Below, piece after piece: positions 1-10,203 of a stretch of 64,000 nt of DNA; position 1 is the stretch's first letter; the number at the start of each line of letters is the position of its first letter. Position numbers and translations under genes: made by a program. The notes beneath the pieces are model-generated. The model was not told the origin of the DNA. It saw only the letters and a list, made by a program, of their open reading frames with translations, and ran no database searches. Origin of the DNA: Erythroxylum novogranatense (taxonomy: Eukaryota > Streptophyta > Magnoliopsida > Malpighiales > Erythroxylaceae); the NCBI GenBank assembly GCA_029891385.1, contig CM057233.1:49120063-49184062 (forward strand). The letters run 5' to 3'.

Positions 1-960
1 ATCTGCGGAGTACGTGTTTGTATCGTTGATGAGACCTTGGTTCTTTCGCCTGCGCAATAGCCCCATTGTTGTCACAATACAACTGCATGTGACCATCACA
101 GCTAGGAACCATACCAAGTTCAGTAATGAACTTTTGATCCAAACTGCTTCCTTTGCTGCTTCTGAAGCGGCAATGTACTCTGCCTCGGTCGTTGAATCGA
201 CAGTCGTCTCTTGTTTGGAACTCTTCCAACTAACTGCCCCGCCATTCGGTGTGAATACGTAACCTGATTGGGATTTGGAATCATCCTTATCGATTGAAAA
301 CGGCATCCGTATACCCGCTCACTTTGAGGTCTCCATCTCCATATATCAAGAAACATCCTTAGTCCTTCGCAAGTACTTAAGGATATTCTTGATGACCACC
401 CAAAGACCTCACCAGATCCGATTGGTATCTGCGCCAGAACACTTAGAGCATATGATACATCGGGTCTCGTACATAGCATTGCATACATGATAGATCCTAC
501 CGCAGATGCATACGGGATCATATTCATGCGCATCCTCTCATCTTGTGTCTTAGGACACATAGATTTCGAGAGTGTTATCTCATTAGTCACGGGAAGGTAC
601 CCTCTCTTGGATTGCTCCATGCTAAACCTCTTTAGCATCTTGTCTATGTACGTTGATTGTGAAAGACCAAGCAATCTTTTTGATCTATCTCTATAGATTC
701 TTATCCCAAGGATATAAGTTGCTTCACCAAGGTCTTTCATGGCAAATTATTTGGACAACCAAATCTTCACTGATTGTAGCATCGAGACATTGTTTCCTAG
801 CAATAATATGTCATCTACATACAGCACAAGGAATACGATTGCAGTCCCATTAACCTTCTTGTACACACAGTGTTCATCCGGATTTTGTGAGAAACCAAAC
901 TCTTTAATTACCTCATCAAAACGGATATTCCAACTCCTGGATGCTTGTTTCAATCCATAG
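1..960 (-). pseudogene. Ty1/copia reverse transcriptase C-terminus and RNase H (broken, truncated at window edge)
   Basis: Reading leftward from about 953, one frame gives IYGLKQASRSW followed by the catalytic YVDD box (LYVDDILLLG). A frameshift near 745 leads into the block KDLGEATYILGIRI...SIMYAMLCTRPDVSYALSV (740 to about 420), which is diagnostic of copia polymerase. A further shift leads to RNase H sequence resembling AEYIAASEAA, still running at position 1. At least two frameshifts make it non-functional. The product would copy the element RNA into cDNA inside the virus-like particle. The lineage looks TNT1/Tork-like, which is inference. The element's 3' LTR must lie left of the window. 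Confidence 0.93.
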
Positions 961-1689
961 ATGGATTTACGAAGCTTGCATACCTTTTAGCCATCATAGG
1001 AGGTGAAGCCCTCGGGTTGTGTCATATACACATCCTCGCCTAGATTTCCATTTAGAAAGTCGTCTTCACATCCATTTGCCATATCTCATAATCATAATGA
1101 GTGGCAATGGCTAGAGTATTCTAATGGATTTAAGCATTGCTCTCGGGTCAAGGTCTCGTCGTAGTCAACTCCTTGTCTTTGATTTAAAACCTTTAGCCAC
1201 AAGCCTTGCTTTATAGGTAATTACATTACCATCCATGTCGGTTTTCTTTTGAAAACCCATTTGCACCCTATGGATTTGATTCCTTCAGTGCTTCAACCAA
1301 AGTCCATACTTGGTTTTCATACATGGAATCCATTTCACTTTCATAGCATGAAGCCATTTCTCGATTCTAACTCTTCGAACCTCTTTATAGGTAGTAGGCT
1401 CATCATCTTCTATGAGCAATACGTCATTCTGCTCATTCACGAAATCCATATCTCTCGAGAACAGAGCGTATCCTCGTGACCCTACTTAACTTCGTGTGTT
1501 ATAGAAGGTTGAATCATTACTTCATCCGTATGAGTCACGCTTTGAGTTCGAGCATTGATCTGCGTCGTTCGAGCATCTTGAACTTCTTCAAGTTCAATCT
1601 TGCTCCCACCGCCTTCTTATAAAAGAAACTCTTTCTCTAAAGACAGCATGCTTTGAAACAAACACCTTTTGTTCCTCGAAGGTAGAATT
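961..1689 (-). pseudogene. Ty1/copia RT N-terminus and integrase-RT linker, decayed
   Basis: Minus-strand text gives, in shifting frames, CKWVFKRKTDMDGNVITYK, LVAKGF, GVDYDET and DYEIWQMDVKT, the classic start of the copia RVT_2 domain; the D of WQMDVKT is the first catalytic aspartate. Several one-base indels and stops break it. It joins the YVDD block at its left and the integrase of tandem unit 1 at its right, so the order integrase-RT-RNase H is correct for copia. Confidence 0.85.
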
Positions 1690-2836
1690 GATATCCCATT
1701 GTTTCTTTAGGATATCCTACGAACAAACACTTGTCGACTTTGCATCAAGTTTATCTCGACCGTGTCCGCTTCACATAAGTAGGACAACCCCAAACTTTCA
1801 AATGAGTAAGATAGGGTCTTTTGTTAGTCCACATCTCATATGGAGTAACATCAACTGTCTTTGATGGAACTCTGTTTAACAAGTAAACAGTTGTCTCTAT
1901 TGCATACCCCAAAAGGATTTTGGTAACTTTAAAAGCCCATCATCGATCGTATTCATGTCTAACAAGGTTCGATTTCTCCTTTCTCGCCACACCATTATCT
2001 TTGTGGTGTGTAAGGAGGAGTCCATTGAGATAAAATCCTATTATCTCTGAGATAATCCAAAAATTCTTGGTCTAAGTATTCTCCACCACGATCAGATCGT
2101 AATATCTTGATACTTTTCCCAAGTTGGTTTTCTACTTCATTTCGAATTGTTTGAACTTTTCAAATGCTTGATTTGTATCTCATCGATATCTGGTACCCAT
2201 ATCGAGAATAATCATCGATAAAGGTAATGAAGTAAAGACAACCACTTCGGCATGGATGGACATCGGACCACATACATCTGAATGTATTAGGTCTAATACT
2301 CCGATCGCTCGCTCACCCTTTCCCTTAAAAGGTAACTTAGTTATCTTGCCTAATAAACAAGATTCACATGTGTCATATGATTCATAATCAAATGACCCTA
2401 ACCTACCATTCTTATGGAGCTTAGCTATGCGTCTCTCATTTATATGGCCAAGGCGACAATGCCATAAGTAAGTTGATTTTAAATTATCTCGTTTATGTCT
2501 TTTCGTGTCATTGACATTCATAATTGGATGTGACATATCTAATATGTAAATTCCATTGCATAATGTACCAGCACCATAAAGCATTCCATTCAAACTAATA
2601 GAACAACCATTGTTACTAAAAGTCAAATGGAAACCAGCTCTATTTAAACAAGAAACAAAAAATATGTTCTTTGTTAATACAGGTACAAAATAACATTCAT
2701 CCAATTTAATTACAAGACCAGTTGGGAGTGACAAAAAATAAGTGCCTACGGCTAATGCAGCAACTCTTGCTCCATTTCCCACACGTAGGTCTAGTTCTCC
2801 CTTCATGAGCTGCCTACTGTCCCTGAGGCCCTGCAT
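1690..2836 (-). pseudogene. Copia integrase region of unit 1: GAG-pre-integrase plus broken catalytic core
   Basis: The 2836-2180 block is open and reads SCLNRAGFHLTFSNNG, HCRLGHINERRIAKLHKNG and CESCLLGK, the HHCC zinc-binding GAG-pre-integrase domain, then SDVCGPM carrying the first aspartate of the DDE core. Leftward (2180-1690) the rest of the core is recognisable only by alignment to unit 2 (4082-4586) because of many small indels. The enzyme would insert element cDNA. The domain order relative to gag at the right is normal. Confidence 0.88.
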
Positions 2837-2975
2837 ATCATTGCATATGTGTGAGCCACAACCGGTATCTAATACCCATATGTTATGGTCGAAGCAAGAT
2901 TAACCTCGGTGACAAACATACTCGAAGAAGTCGAGGCATCGATGCCTTCTTCGCTTCAATTCTTCCAGATAGACT

Positions 2976-3746
2976 TTACGCCCGCGCTTCAGGTGGCGAT
3001 GCCTTGCCTGATGGAAGCAAGTTCCTTTGTGCGATCTCTTTGGTTTTTTTCTTGGCTGCACTTCCTTTTGGTTTCTTAGACCTTTTCTTCTTTAGATTCT
3101 TTTTCTTTGAACCAGAAGAAGAAGCCACCATAAGCACTTGCTTACTATCCTTCTTGATAGATTGCTCTGTTGTCTTGAGCAGATTGATCAACTCAGGGAT
3201 TGTCGTGGATATTTGGTTCATCCGATAGTTTAACACAAACTGTGAATAACTATCAGACAATCCAACTAGAATTAAGTCAACACTTAATTCATAATCCATA
3301 ACAAAACCTAAGATAGCCAACCTCTCAATATACCCATTCATCTTCAGTGCATACTGCACTGCAGATGAACCTGGAGTCATCTTAGTAGTCAAGAGTAGCC
3401 TCGAGGTCTCGAACCTTTCAGACCGAGCTTGCTCATCAAACAACTCCCTAAGATGATATACTATGGTATGAACATCCATAGACTCGTGCTGCTTCTGCAG
3501 CTCTGGTGACATCGAGGCAAGCATAATGCAGGTAGCCATGTCACTGTCTTTAAGATGCTTACGATATGCTTTCTAATCCTCATCAGAAGCGTCAGCAGCA
3601 GGTGGATCAGGAAGTGGAACATCTAGGATATATCCCAGTTCCTTAGACCTGAGAACAATTCTCAGATTTCTCAGCCAATCTAGAAAGTTGGGTCCAGTTA
3701 ATTTGTTCGAGTCCATAAGCGAGCGCAAGTTCACACTGGAAGTCAT
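2976..3746 (-). pseudogene. Copia gag, unit 1 copy
   Basis: The minus-strand reading matches the gag of unit 2 nearly residue for residue (MATCIMLASMSPELQKQHE..., LILVGLSDSYSQFVLNYR). This is the UBN2-type copia gag that forms the particle shell. The initiator ATG is at 3746-3744. A CAG-to-TAG change near 3574 (codon after ED) breaks the N-terminal part, leaving the 187-codon downstream frame. The CCHC knuckle region left of 3000 is scrambled by short indels. Confidence 0.85.
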
Positions 3747-3902
3747 ATTCAATAACCTATTGGGAAAGAGAAAAAGAATGTTAGAATAGAATTACATGCA
3801 TGATCATAAGGACTTGAATGGCATGCATATGGCTCCCACTAGTTTCAAAGAATCCATAACCCTCAGTATGAATCCAAGAAACATTATGACAAAATATCCT
3901 AG

Positions 3903-4081
3903 TGGGTCGATATCCGACATTGCTAAGGATAACCTTGGGTTTACCCAACAAGCCACCTTAGGTCAATCGGTAAGTATCGGTCATACCAATTGCATCATAG
4001 ATATCCGACATTACTAAAATGACCTTGGGTTTACCCAACAAGCCACCTTGGATCTATCGGCAGGTATCGGTCATACCATTT
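3903..4081. repeat. Two direct ~88-bp leader repeats, unit 1
   Basis: Two adjacent copies of a block that starts near atatccgacatt, passes through the near-palindrome TGGGTTTACCCA and ends with ggtatcggtcatacca. The same pair recurs at 6297-6470. They lie upstream of gag in element sense, in the untranslated leader. A GGGTTTACCCAAC-like core recurs alone near 6690 and, decayed, near 6596. The function is unknown; an RNA packaging or structural role is only a guess. Confidence 0.8.
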
Positions 4082-4586
4082 GATATCCCATTATTTCTTT
4101 AGGATATCCTACGAACAAACACTTGTCAGACTTTGCATCAAGTTTATCTGACTGTGTCCGCTTCACATAAGCAGGACAACCCCAAACTATCAAATGAGTA
4201 AGATAGGGTCTTTTGTTAGTCCACATCTCATATGGAGTAACATCAACTGTCTTTGATGGAACTCTTTTTAACAAGTAAACAGTTGTCTCAAGTGCATACC
4301 ACCAAAAGGATTTTGGCAACTTTGCAAAGCCCATCATGGATCGTACCATGTCTAACAAGGTTTGATTTCTCCTTTCTGCCACACCATTATGATGTGGTGT
4401 GTAAGGAGGAGTCCATTGAGATAAAATCCCATTATCTCTGAGATAATCCAAAAACTCTTGCTCTAAGTATTCCCCACACCGATCTGATCGTAATGTCTTG
4501 ATACTTTTTCCAAGTTGGTTTTCTACTTCATTTCTGAATTGTTTGAACTTTTCAAATGCTTCATATTTGTATCTCATCAGATACAA
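4082..4586 (-). pseudogene. Copia integrase catalytic core, unit 2 copy
   Basis: Open from 4586 leftward: KFKQFRNEVENQLGKSIKTL, then LRSDRCGEY (the family usually has GGEY, so a G-to-C change sits next to the second catalytic D), WTPPYTPHHNGVAERRN with the catalytic glutamate, and the conserved PSKTVDVTPYEMW and GCPAYV blocks. It stops at the tandem junction, where the reading frame runs into leader sequence of unit 1 and so lacks its normal C-terminus. Confidence 0.9.
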
Positions 4587-5379
4587 GTACCCATATCAAG
4601 AATAATCATCGATAAAGGTAATGAAGTAAAGAAAACCACTTCTGGCATGGATGGACATCGGACCACATACATCTGAATGTATTAGGTATAATACTCCATC
4701 CACTGCTCACCCTTTCCTTAAAGGGTAATTTAGTCATCTTGCCTAATAAACAAGATTCACATGTGTCATATGATTCATAATCAAATGACCCTAAACTACC
4801 ACTCTTATGGAGCTTAGCTATCGTCTCTCATTTATATGGCCATGCGACAATGCCATAAGTAAGTTGATTTTAAATTATCTCGCTTATGTCTTTTCGTGTC
4901 ATTGACATTCATAATTGGATGTGACATATCTAATATGTAAATTCCATTGCATAATGTACCAGTACCATAAAGCATTCCATTCAAACTAATAGAACAACCA
5001 TTGTTACTAAAAGTCAAATGGAAACCAAATTTATTTAAACAAGAAATGAAAATATGTTCTTTGTTAATACAGTACAAAATAACATTCATCCAATTTAATT
5101 ACAAGCCTAGTGGGAATGACAAGAAATAAGTGCCTCTGCTAATGCAGCAACTCTTGCTCCATTTCCCACACGCAGTCTAGTTCTCCCTTCACGAAATACT
5201 CATCGTCCCTCGAGGCCTCGCATATCATTGCATTTGTGTGAGCCACAACCGGTATCTAATACCCATATGTTATGGTCAGAAATAGTATTAACCTCAATGA
5301 CAAACATACCTGAAGAAGTCGAGGCATCTGGTGCCTTCTTCTGCTTCAATTCTTCTAGATAGACTTTACAGTTCCGCTT
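4587..5379 (-). pseudogene. Copia GAG-pre-integrase and protease region, unit 2, decayed
   Basis: 5089-4832 reads FISCLNKFGFHLTFSNNG...STYLWHCR, matching unit 1's pre-integrase domain, then breaks before the second histidine. 4587-4831 carries the rest of the zinc-binding part and first catalytic aspartate in other frames. 5090-5379 is the protease stretch: a CGSHKC-like segment followed by a poorly preserved active-site region, with no uninterrupted frame. Confidence 0.75.
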
Positions 5380-6135
5380 CTAGTGGCCAGTCTTGCCACA
5401 ATGGAAGCAAGTTCCTTTTGGTGCAGTCTCTTTGGTTTTCTTCTTGGCTGCACTTCCTTTTGGTTTCTTAGACCTTTTCTTCTTCAGCTTCTTTTTCTTT
5501 GAACCAGAAGAAGAGTCCACCATAAGCACTTGCTTGCTATCCTTCTTGATAGATTGCTCTGCTGTCTTGAGCAGATTGATCAACTCAGGGATTGTCGTGG
5601 ATATTTGGTTCATCCGATAGTTTAACACAAACTGTGAATAACTATCAGACAATCCAACTAGAATTAAGTCAACATTTAATTTATAATCCATAACGAAACC
5701 TAAGACGGCCAACCTCTCAATATACCCATTCATCTTCAGTGCATACTGCACTGCAGATGAACCTGGAGTCATCTTAGTAGTGAAGAGTAGCCTCGAGGTC
5801 TCGAACCTTTCAGACCGAGCTTGCTCATCAAACAGCTCCCTAAGATGAAACACTATTTTATTAGCATCCATAGACTCATGCTGCTTCTGCAGCTCTGGTG
5901 ACATCGAGGCAAGCATAATGCAAGTAGCCATGTCACTGTCTTTAAGATGCTTACGATATGCTTTCTGATCCTCATCAGAAGCATCAGCAGAGAGTGGATC
6001 AGATGTGAAACATCTAGACATATCCCAGCTTCCTCGACCGAGAACAATTCTCAGATTTCTCAGCCAATCTAGAAAGTTAGGTCCAGTTAATTTGTTGGAG
6101 TCCATTAGTGAGCGCAAATTCACACTGGAAGTCAT
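5380..6135 (-). pseudogene. Copia gag, unit 2 copy, nearly intact
   Basis: From ATG at 6135 (MTSSVNLRSLMDSNKLTGPN) the frame is open for about 250 codons. It covers the UBN2 gag domain (NFLDWLRNLRIVL, LQKQHESMDA, YALKMNGYIERLAVLGF), a lysine-rich basic tract (KKKKLKKKRSKKPKG), and the start of a CCHC knuckle, CFHCGKTGH. The codon after that histidine is TAG where related copies have tryptophan (TGG); KRNC follows in frame, so a single nonsense change cuts the knuckle and downstream pol. Gag would form the particle shell and bind element RNA. Confidence 0.92.
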
Positions 6136-6296
6136 CTTCAATCAACCTAAAGGGAAAGAGAGAGAGAATGTTAGAGTAGAATTACATGCATGATCATAAG
6201 GACTTGCATGACATGCATATGGCTCCCACTAGTTTCAAAGAATCCATAACCCTCAGTACAAATCCAAGAAACATTATGACAAAATATCCTAGTGGG

Positions 6297-6470
6297 TCGA
6301 TATCCGACATTACTAAAATGACCTTGGGTTTACCCAACACGCCACCTTAGGTCAATCGGTAGGTATCGGTCATACCAATTGCATCATAGATATCCGACAT
6401 TACTAAAATGACCTTGGGTTTACCCAACAAGCCACCTTAGATCTATCAGCAGGTATCGGTCATACCATTT
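6297..6470. repeat. Two direct ~88-bp leader repeats, unit 2
   Basis: Same pair as at 3903-4081: each copy has tatccgacattactaaaatg, the near-palindrome TGGGTTTACCCA and ends in ggtatcggtcatacca. Here the right copy continues into unique leader. Confidence 0.8.
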
Positions 6471-6918
6471 GCTTCATAGATGCAACTATCGACTAGTGCT
6501 ATCAACTCGTGATGTATGCACACACATTGGGTTATCAACTCTTGATGCGCGTACATCTGATGTACACTACCCAATTTTGCCTCTATCCACGTTAACCTTG
6601 AGTTTACTCAACAAATCAACGCTTCTAGTGAAAACCGACCCATTAATCCGAAAATCTTATTTCCATGGTTCGAACATATCCGTATAGAGTGAGCTTGGGT
6701 TTACCCAACAACCCAACTCTATAAGAACTCTGGTTCTCCCCATATTAATGGAAGGCGTTAGTTTTCATATTATATGTGAGGTTTTTCAGGTCTCATCTTC
6801 TTCTCCTCCAAGCTGTAGGATTATAGTCACCATGACTATATGGAATGATTTAGTGTATTTCATCAATCACATTGAGTCTATACATAAAATCATCAATCAT
6901 CCTACCTTTGCATGTTGT

Positions 6919-7133
6919 AAGTCGACTTCTGTATGTATAAGTCGACTTATACCTTTTTGTAAGTCAACTTATGCATGTGTAAGTCGACTTATGCTAGTGT
7001 GTAAGTCGACTTATGCATGTGTAAGTCGACTTTTGCAGCTGTGCACGAACAAGTCGACTTGTACCATTGTGCAAGTTGACTTATGCGTCTACAGTGCACG
7101 AACAAGTCGACTTATATCTTTATTAGTCGACTT
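6919..7133. repeat. Array of ten AAGTCGACTT palindromes at 20-31-bp spacing
   Basis: Copies start at 6919, 6939, 6961, 6981, 7003, 7023, 7051, 7073, 7104 and 7124. Seven are perfect 10-bp palindromes centred on GTCGAC. The copies at 6961 (AAGTCAACTT), 7073 (AAGTTGACTT) and 7124 (TAGTCGACTT) have one change each. Spacers mostly read atgcatgtgt or similar, and the spacing is chiefly 20 or 22 bp. The array lies in the copia leader. Confidence 0.9.
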
Positions 7134-8245
7134 ATCCATGTGGAATTGCTATCTAATCGGCTAATTTCTCAATCCGTGCAGTTCCAATTCACAATACTAA
7201 GTGTAATATCCTTTATTATGATGTACCAATGAAACACTTTCATTGTTCCATGCTTACCATATATAGTCAAACTATACATGAAAAACTTGAAATCAATGAA
7301 TACACTCTTATTCATTCAGATCTCCAAATAATTTAAGAATATCAAACTATAACCCTAAGTATCTCTAGGTAGTCTAAACTTTATCAAGATTACTTCGGCA
7401 CTGGTCACAAAATTTGTGACGGCCAAAATAATCAAGACAACGAAATGCACTAACGAGACGCTAATGTGACACATTTGACATCCGAAAAATATTTGGAATC
7501 CCAATTTCAAGAAATTCAATTTGAAAAGCATACAACATCAATATAACACATTTTTAATCACATTAAAAATTATCCAAGGCATTGGAATTGAGAAATACAC
7601 AATTTTACATTTTAAAAAATACAGCTCCAGCAACTTTCTCAAAACTGCCAAGCTCTGTGTTTTGCTTGAAAAACTCATTGAAAAAATTTCAATAAATTCT
7701 GAGAAAATTACAGAGGTTACAAAATGTTCACAAAATGTTCCATGAAGTTTTTCAGGATTTATTTCCAACAAAAACTCATCCAACCTCAGCAACAAATCCA
7801 ATGTAGAATCTGTGTTCCTCAACACAGTTATTCCCAGCAGCACACAATAAATTTTCAAATAAATAGTAAATCACCTCAAAAACATTTTTCCATTCTCATA
7901 GACATTCATAAACATCTTCGAGACATGTTGGTGAAAGCAAATCCGAAAAACAATTTTTATACAATTTATTCTCGAAGTTATACGCATGCCTGTTCATTGA
8001 ATGTGCACAAAGACAGCAACCAAAACATTAGGGAATAAATTAGCAAAACCATATCAAATCACATTGATAAATTCCGAGCTTCCACAGACATATGCAACAA
8101 AATCTTTTGAACATATATGGGAAAGAAAATTTTGAAAACTATATTTCTATACTGAATTCGAAATTCACACAATCAACATGCATCATCGTCACAAGCAATA
8201 GGCAACTCCGACCTAGTCATGGTTTCTTCGTTATATACGAAACAA

Positions 8246-8260
8246 GTGGCTCTGATACCA
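8246..8260 (-). promoter_or_regulatory. Copia primer-binding site (initiator Met tRNA)
   Basis: Minus strand reads TGGTATCAGAGCCAC, complementary to the 3' end of plant initiator-methionine tRNA, one base from the LTR terminus (tgtagg on the plus strand at 8262). It primes minus-strand cDNA and fixes the element's orientation and the LTR edge. Confidence 0.92.
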
Positions 8261-8261
8261 C

Positions 8262-9611
8262 TGTAGGAAAATCCCAGTGTGAGCATCACAAGCCCACGGT
8301 CCGAAAAACAAAATTTTTTGTTCCGGGACCTTCCCGAAAGCCAGGATCTATGTGTCTATATAACAAACTCAAACCATAACGGCCAAAGGAGACCGTCTCT
8401 AACGGTATCCACGCAGAGATCGGAGAACCTAACCGAGGCAAACCCATTGACCCGGGAATAGCTAGAACAAGTTGAAGACTGCTAGATCTTACCTTGTTCT
8501 TGGAGAGCTTGAATCAACGATGAAGAGAAGAAGAAGCTTGGAGAAGAAGATGAAGATCGATGATGTGATGAAGAAGAGAGAAAACTATTTTCTCAAAACC
8601 CTTTCATCTTTCACGCAAAACCAACGATCATCCCCATCTTTCATCTTCAATTTTTGTCATTAAATGAATTAATGACTAAGCATGAGAGGAGAAGCTTCCT
8701 TTCTCCTTTCCACGTATATACATATATATATATTAATTAATTAATTCTTTAATTACTTAATTAATTAATTATCTATAAATAAATGCTGAAGTGGTTCAGT
8801 CACACTGGGGTCAGTCCTACCGGCCTACCGGGTCCCGGTATGGGAAAAACTCCCGAAAACCTTTTTCAGCAATATCGATGTCGCGATCTCATCAGGACAT
8901 ATCTCGATCTCATTGGGATCCATTTAATCCTTTTGCTCTCCATATATTAGAACTCTGTCCAAAACTATTTTACGAATTCTCCGAGACACTCTTATGCGTT
9001 TGACCCATTAGGTTTCCAGCTATGTTGGTCACTTAGATTAACATGTAATCCAAGCAAGTCATGAGCGGTATCTAGCAACACATCATGACCCCCAATTGAC
9101 CGGAAAGTAATTGGTTTGACGAATGAACATGTATTCATCATGAACCATATCACGAACCTTTCCATAGACAATTACCGTGCAATTCGTCCTTTCACCATGC
9201 TATACCCCACTTGGTTATGAGTATGGGCAATGTGTCAACTCTTACTAGACTGACTACGTCAAATCTAGTCCAAGTGATTTCAGTTCTTGTCCTGGGACTC
9301 ATTACTTAATATGTCAATGAAGACATTCTTCATGACATATATGCTCCGGCCAGAGACTTTCAAGTAATGACCCCGACAAGAGGCCATGGTATCATCTTCG
9401 CTATCACGTAAGTGGTGAATCCTCTATTGGCTACTCAATTACCTTCAATACCTTAAGTCGCACCCAATCACCACCCTATGAGCGACCTCATAAGGCAACA
9501 AGGAATGGAGTCAGCACGTAATCAAGATCCAAGATATCCTTGAGCAGCTCAAGTCTAAGGATACTTGCACCATTGCTATGATGAGATTATCACTGACATT
9601 AGAATAGAACA
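8262..9611 (-). mobile_element. Copia 5' LTR (about 1.35 kb)
   Basis: The plus strand starts TGTAGGAAAATCCC next to the primer-binding site and probably ends ...agaatagaaca at 9611; in sense it would run TGTTCTATTCTAATG... to ...CCTACA. The outer edge is set by the TG/CA rule and the start of the next repeat at about 9617. No target duplication can be checked, since the 3' LTR lies outside the window. An AT-rich tract at 8716-8775 (TATATA, TTAA repeats) and the purine-rich tract at 8520-8600 resemble promoter and leader parts of an LTR. Confidence 0.75.
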
Positions 9612-9616
9612 TCCAT

Positions 9617-10003
9617 GTTGTTGGACCCCACCCCCTACACCTGGGCTAACATTTCCCACCCAGCGTGTGTTTGCGGGTTATACCATGGCGGGTGTTTGCG
9701 GGTTATACCGCGGCATCCAACCTTAATCAGTACTGTCCTCTTTGGTCAAGGGTGAGCCACGGCTCGAACCCAAGACCTCAAGATTTGGTTCCACTTTAAG
9801 TGTACGCCTCTCAGGCTCAATGGTGAGAGGCGTCCACTTTAAGTGGAACAAAACCTCGAGGTCTTGTTCAGCTGGCTCACCTCGACCAAAGAGGACAAGA
9901 TTGACAGGTTGATGTCATGTATAACTCAAGAACACCCGCCGTGGTATAACCCGCAAGCACACGCCGAGTGGGAATGTTAGTTCAGTGGGGTGGGGTCCTA
10001 CAT
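9617..10003. repeat. Head-to-head pair of SINE-like repeats forming a long inverted repeat
   Basis: Arm 1 (9617-9813) is the approximate reverse complement of arm 2 (9814-10003), meeting at gcctctcaggctcaatgg. Both share ggggtggggtcc ends, ggtataacccgca blocks and gaggtcttg. In arm sense, each carries a pol III A-box-like or B-box-like motif: TGGCTCAATGG type (ggctcaatggtg at 9814 in arm 2) and GGTTCGAGCCG (minus, near 9760, in arm 1). The pair could extrude as a cruciform. It might be a tRNA-derived SINE or a foldback element; there is no poly(A) tail. Confidence 0.6.
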
Positions 10004-10018
10004 AAAGGTGCCTTTTAA

Positions 10019-10203
10019 TGTTGGACCCCACCCCCACCCTTAGGTGTTTGCGGTTATGCCACGGCGGTGTTTGTAGGTTATACCACGGCATCCAACTCAA
10101 TCAGTATTGTCCCCTCTGGCCTTAGGTGAGTTCTAGCCCTCGAACCCAAGACCTCAGTGTTTTGTTCCACTTTACGTGGACGCCTCTTACCATTGAGCCA
10201 GTT
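10019..10203 (-). repeat. Third SINE-like copy with A and B boxes
   Basis: Same repeat as the adjacent inverted pair, oriented like arm 1. On the minus strand it starts near aactggctcaatgg. The A box TGGCTCAATGG (10200-10190) matches TRGCNNAGYGG at 10 of 11 positions. The B box GGTTCGAGGGC (10146-10136) matches GGTTCGANNCC at 10 of 11, 43 bp downstream. It ends ...ggggtggggtccaaca. Its head is cut by the LTR that starts at 10204. Confidence 0.55.

Larger units (their letters stand above)
1690..4081 (-). repeat. Tandem duplication unit 1 (2392 bp) within the copia element
   Basis: The stretch beginning gatatcccatt at 1691 is repeated at 4083 with an offset of 2392 bp. Unit 1 runs through integrase core, GAG-pre-integrase, gag and part of the leader, and ends in two ~88-bp leader repeats. 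The junction at 4079-4082 (tttg) shares TTG with both parental sequences, so the duplication probably arose by microhomology-mediated or template-switch joining. Unit 1 is the more damaged copy. Its differences from unit 2 are strongly patterned (see findings). Confidence 0.9.
4082..6470 (-). repeat. Tandem duplication unit 2 (about 2389 bp) within the copia element
   Basis: Direct repeat of unit 1, entering abruptly inside the integrase core and continuing through pre-integrase, gag and leader. It then runs without interruption into unique leader at 6471 (gcttcatagatgc). The right-hand continuation to the primer-binding site is unbroken, so unit 2 carries the original leader-gag linkage and unit 1 the original integrase-RT linkage. 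Confidence 0.9.
6136..8245 (-). other. Copia 5' leader, about 2.1 kb, non-coding
   Basis: In element sense this lies between the primer-binding site (8246-8260) and gag ATG (6135). No convincing frame is present. It holds the pair of ~88-bp repeats at 6297-6470, a palindrome array at 6919-7133, and AT-rich unique sequence from 7200 to 8240. The leader is long for a copia element, and may hold packaging or structural signals or captured sequence. Confidence 0.75.

Noticed and set aside
120..740. A separate small gene at the left edge
   Set aside because: The translation is copia polymerase (SIMYAMLCTRPDVSYAL), part of the retroelement.
6919..7133. CRISPR array
   Set aside because: Short palindromes at 20-31-bp spacing in a plant copia leader; repeats are only 10 bp and spacers are near-repeats, with no cas genes.
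9617..10203. Functional tRNA genes
   Set aside because: Only box-like motifs are present; no cloverleaf with acceptor stem and anticodon loop could be drawn.
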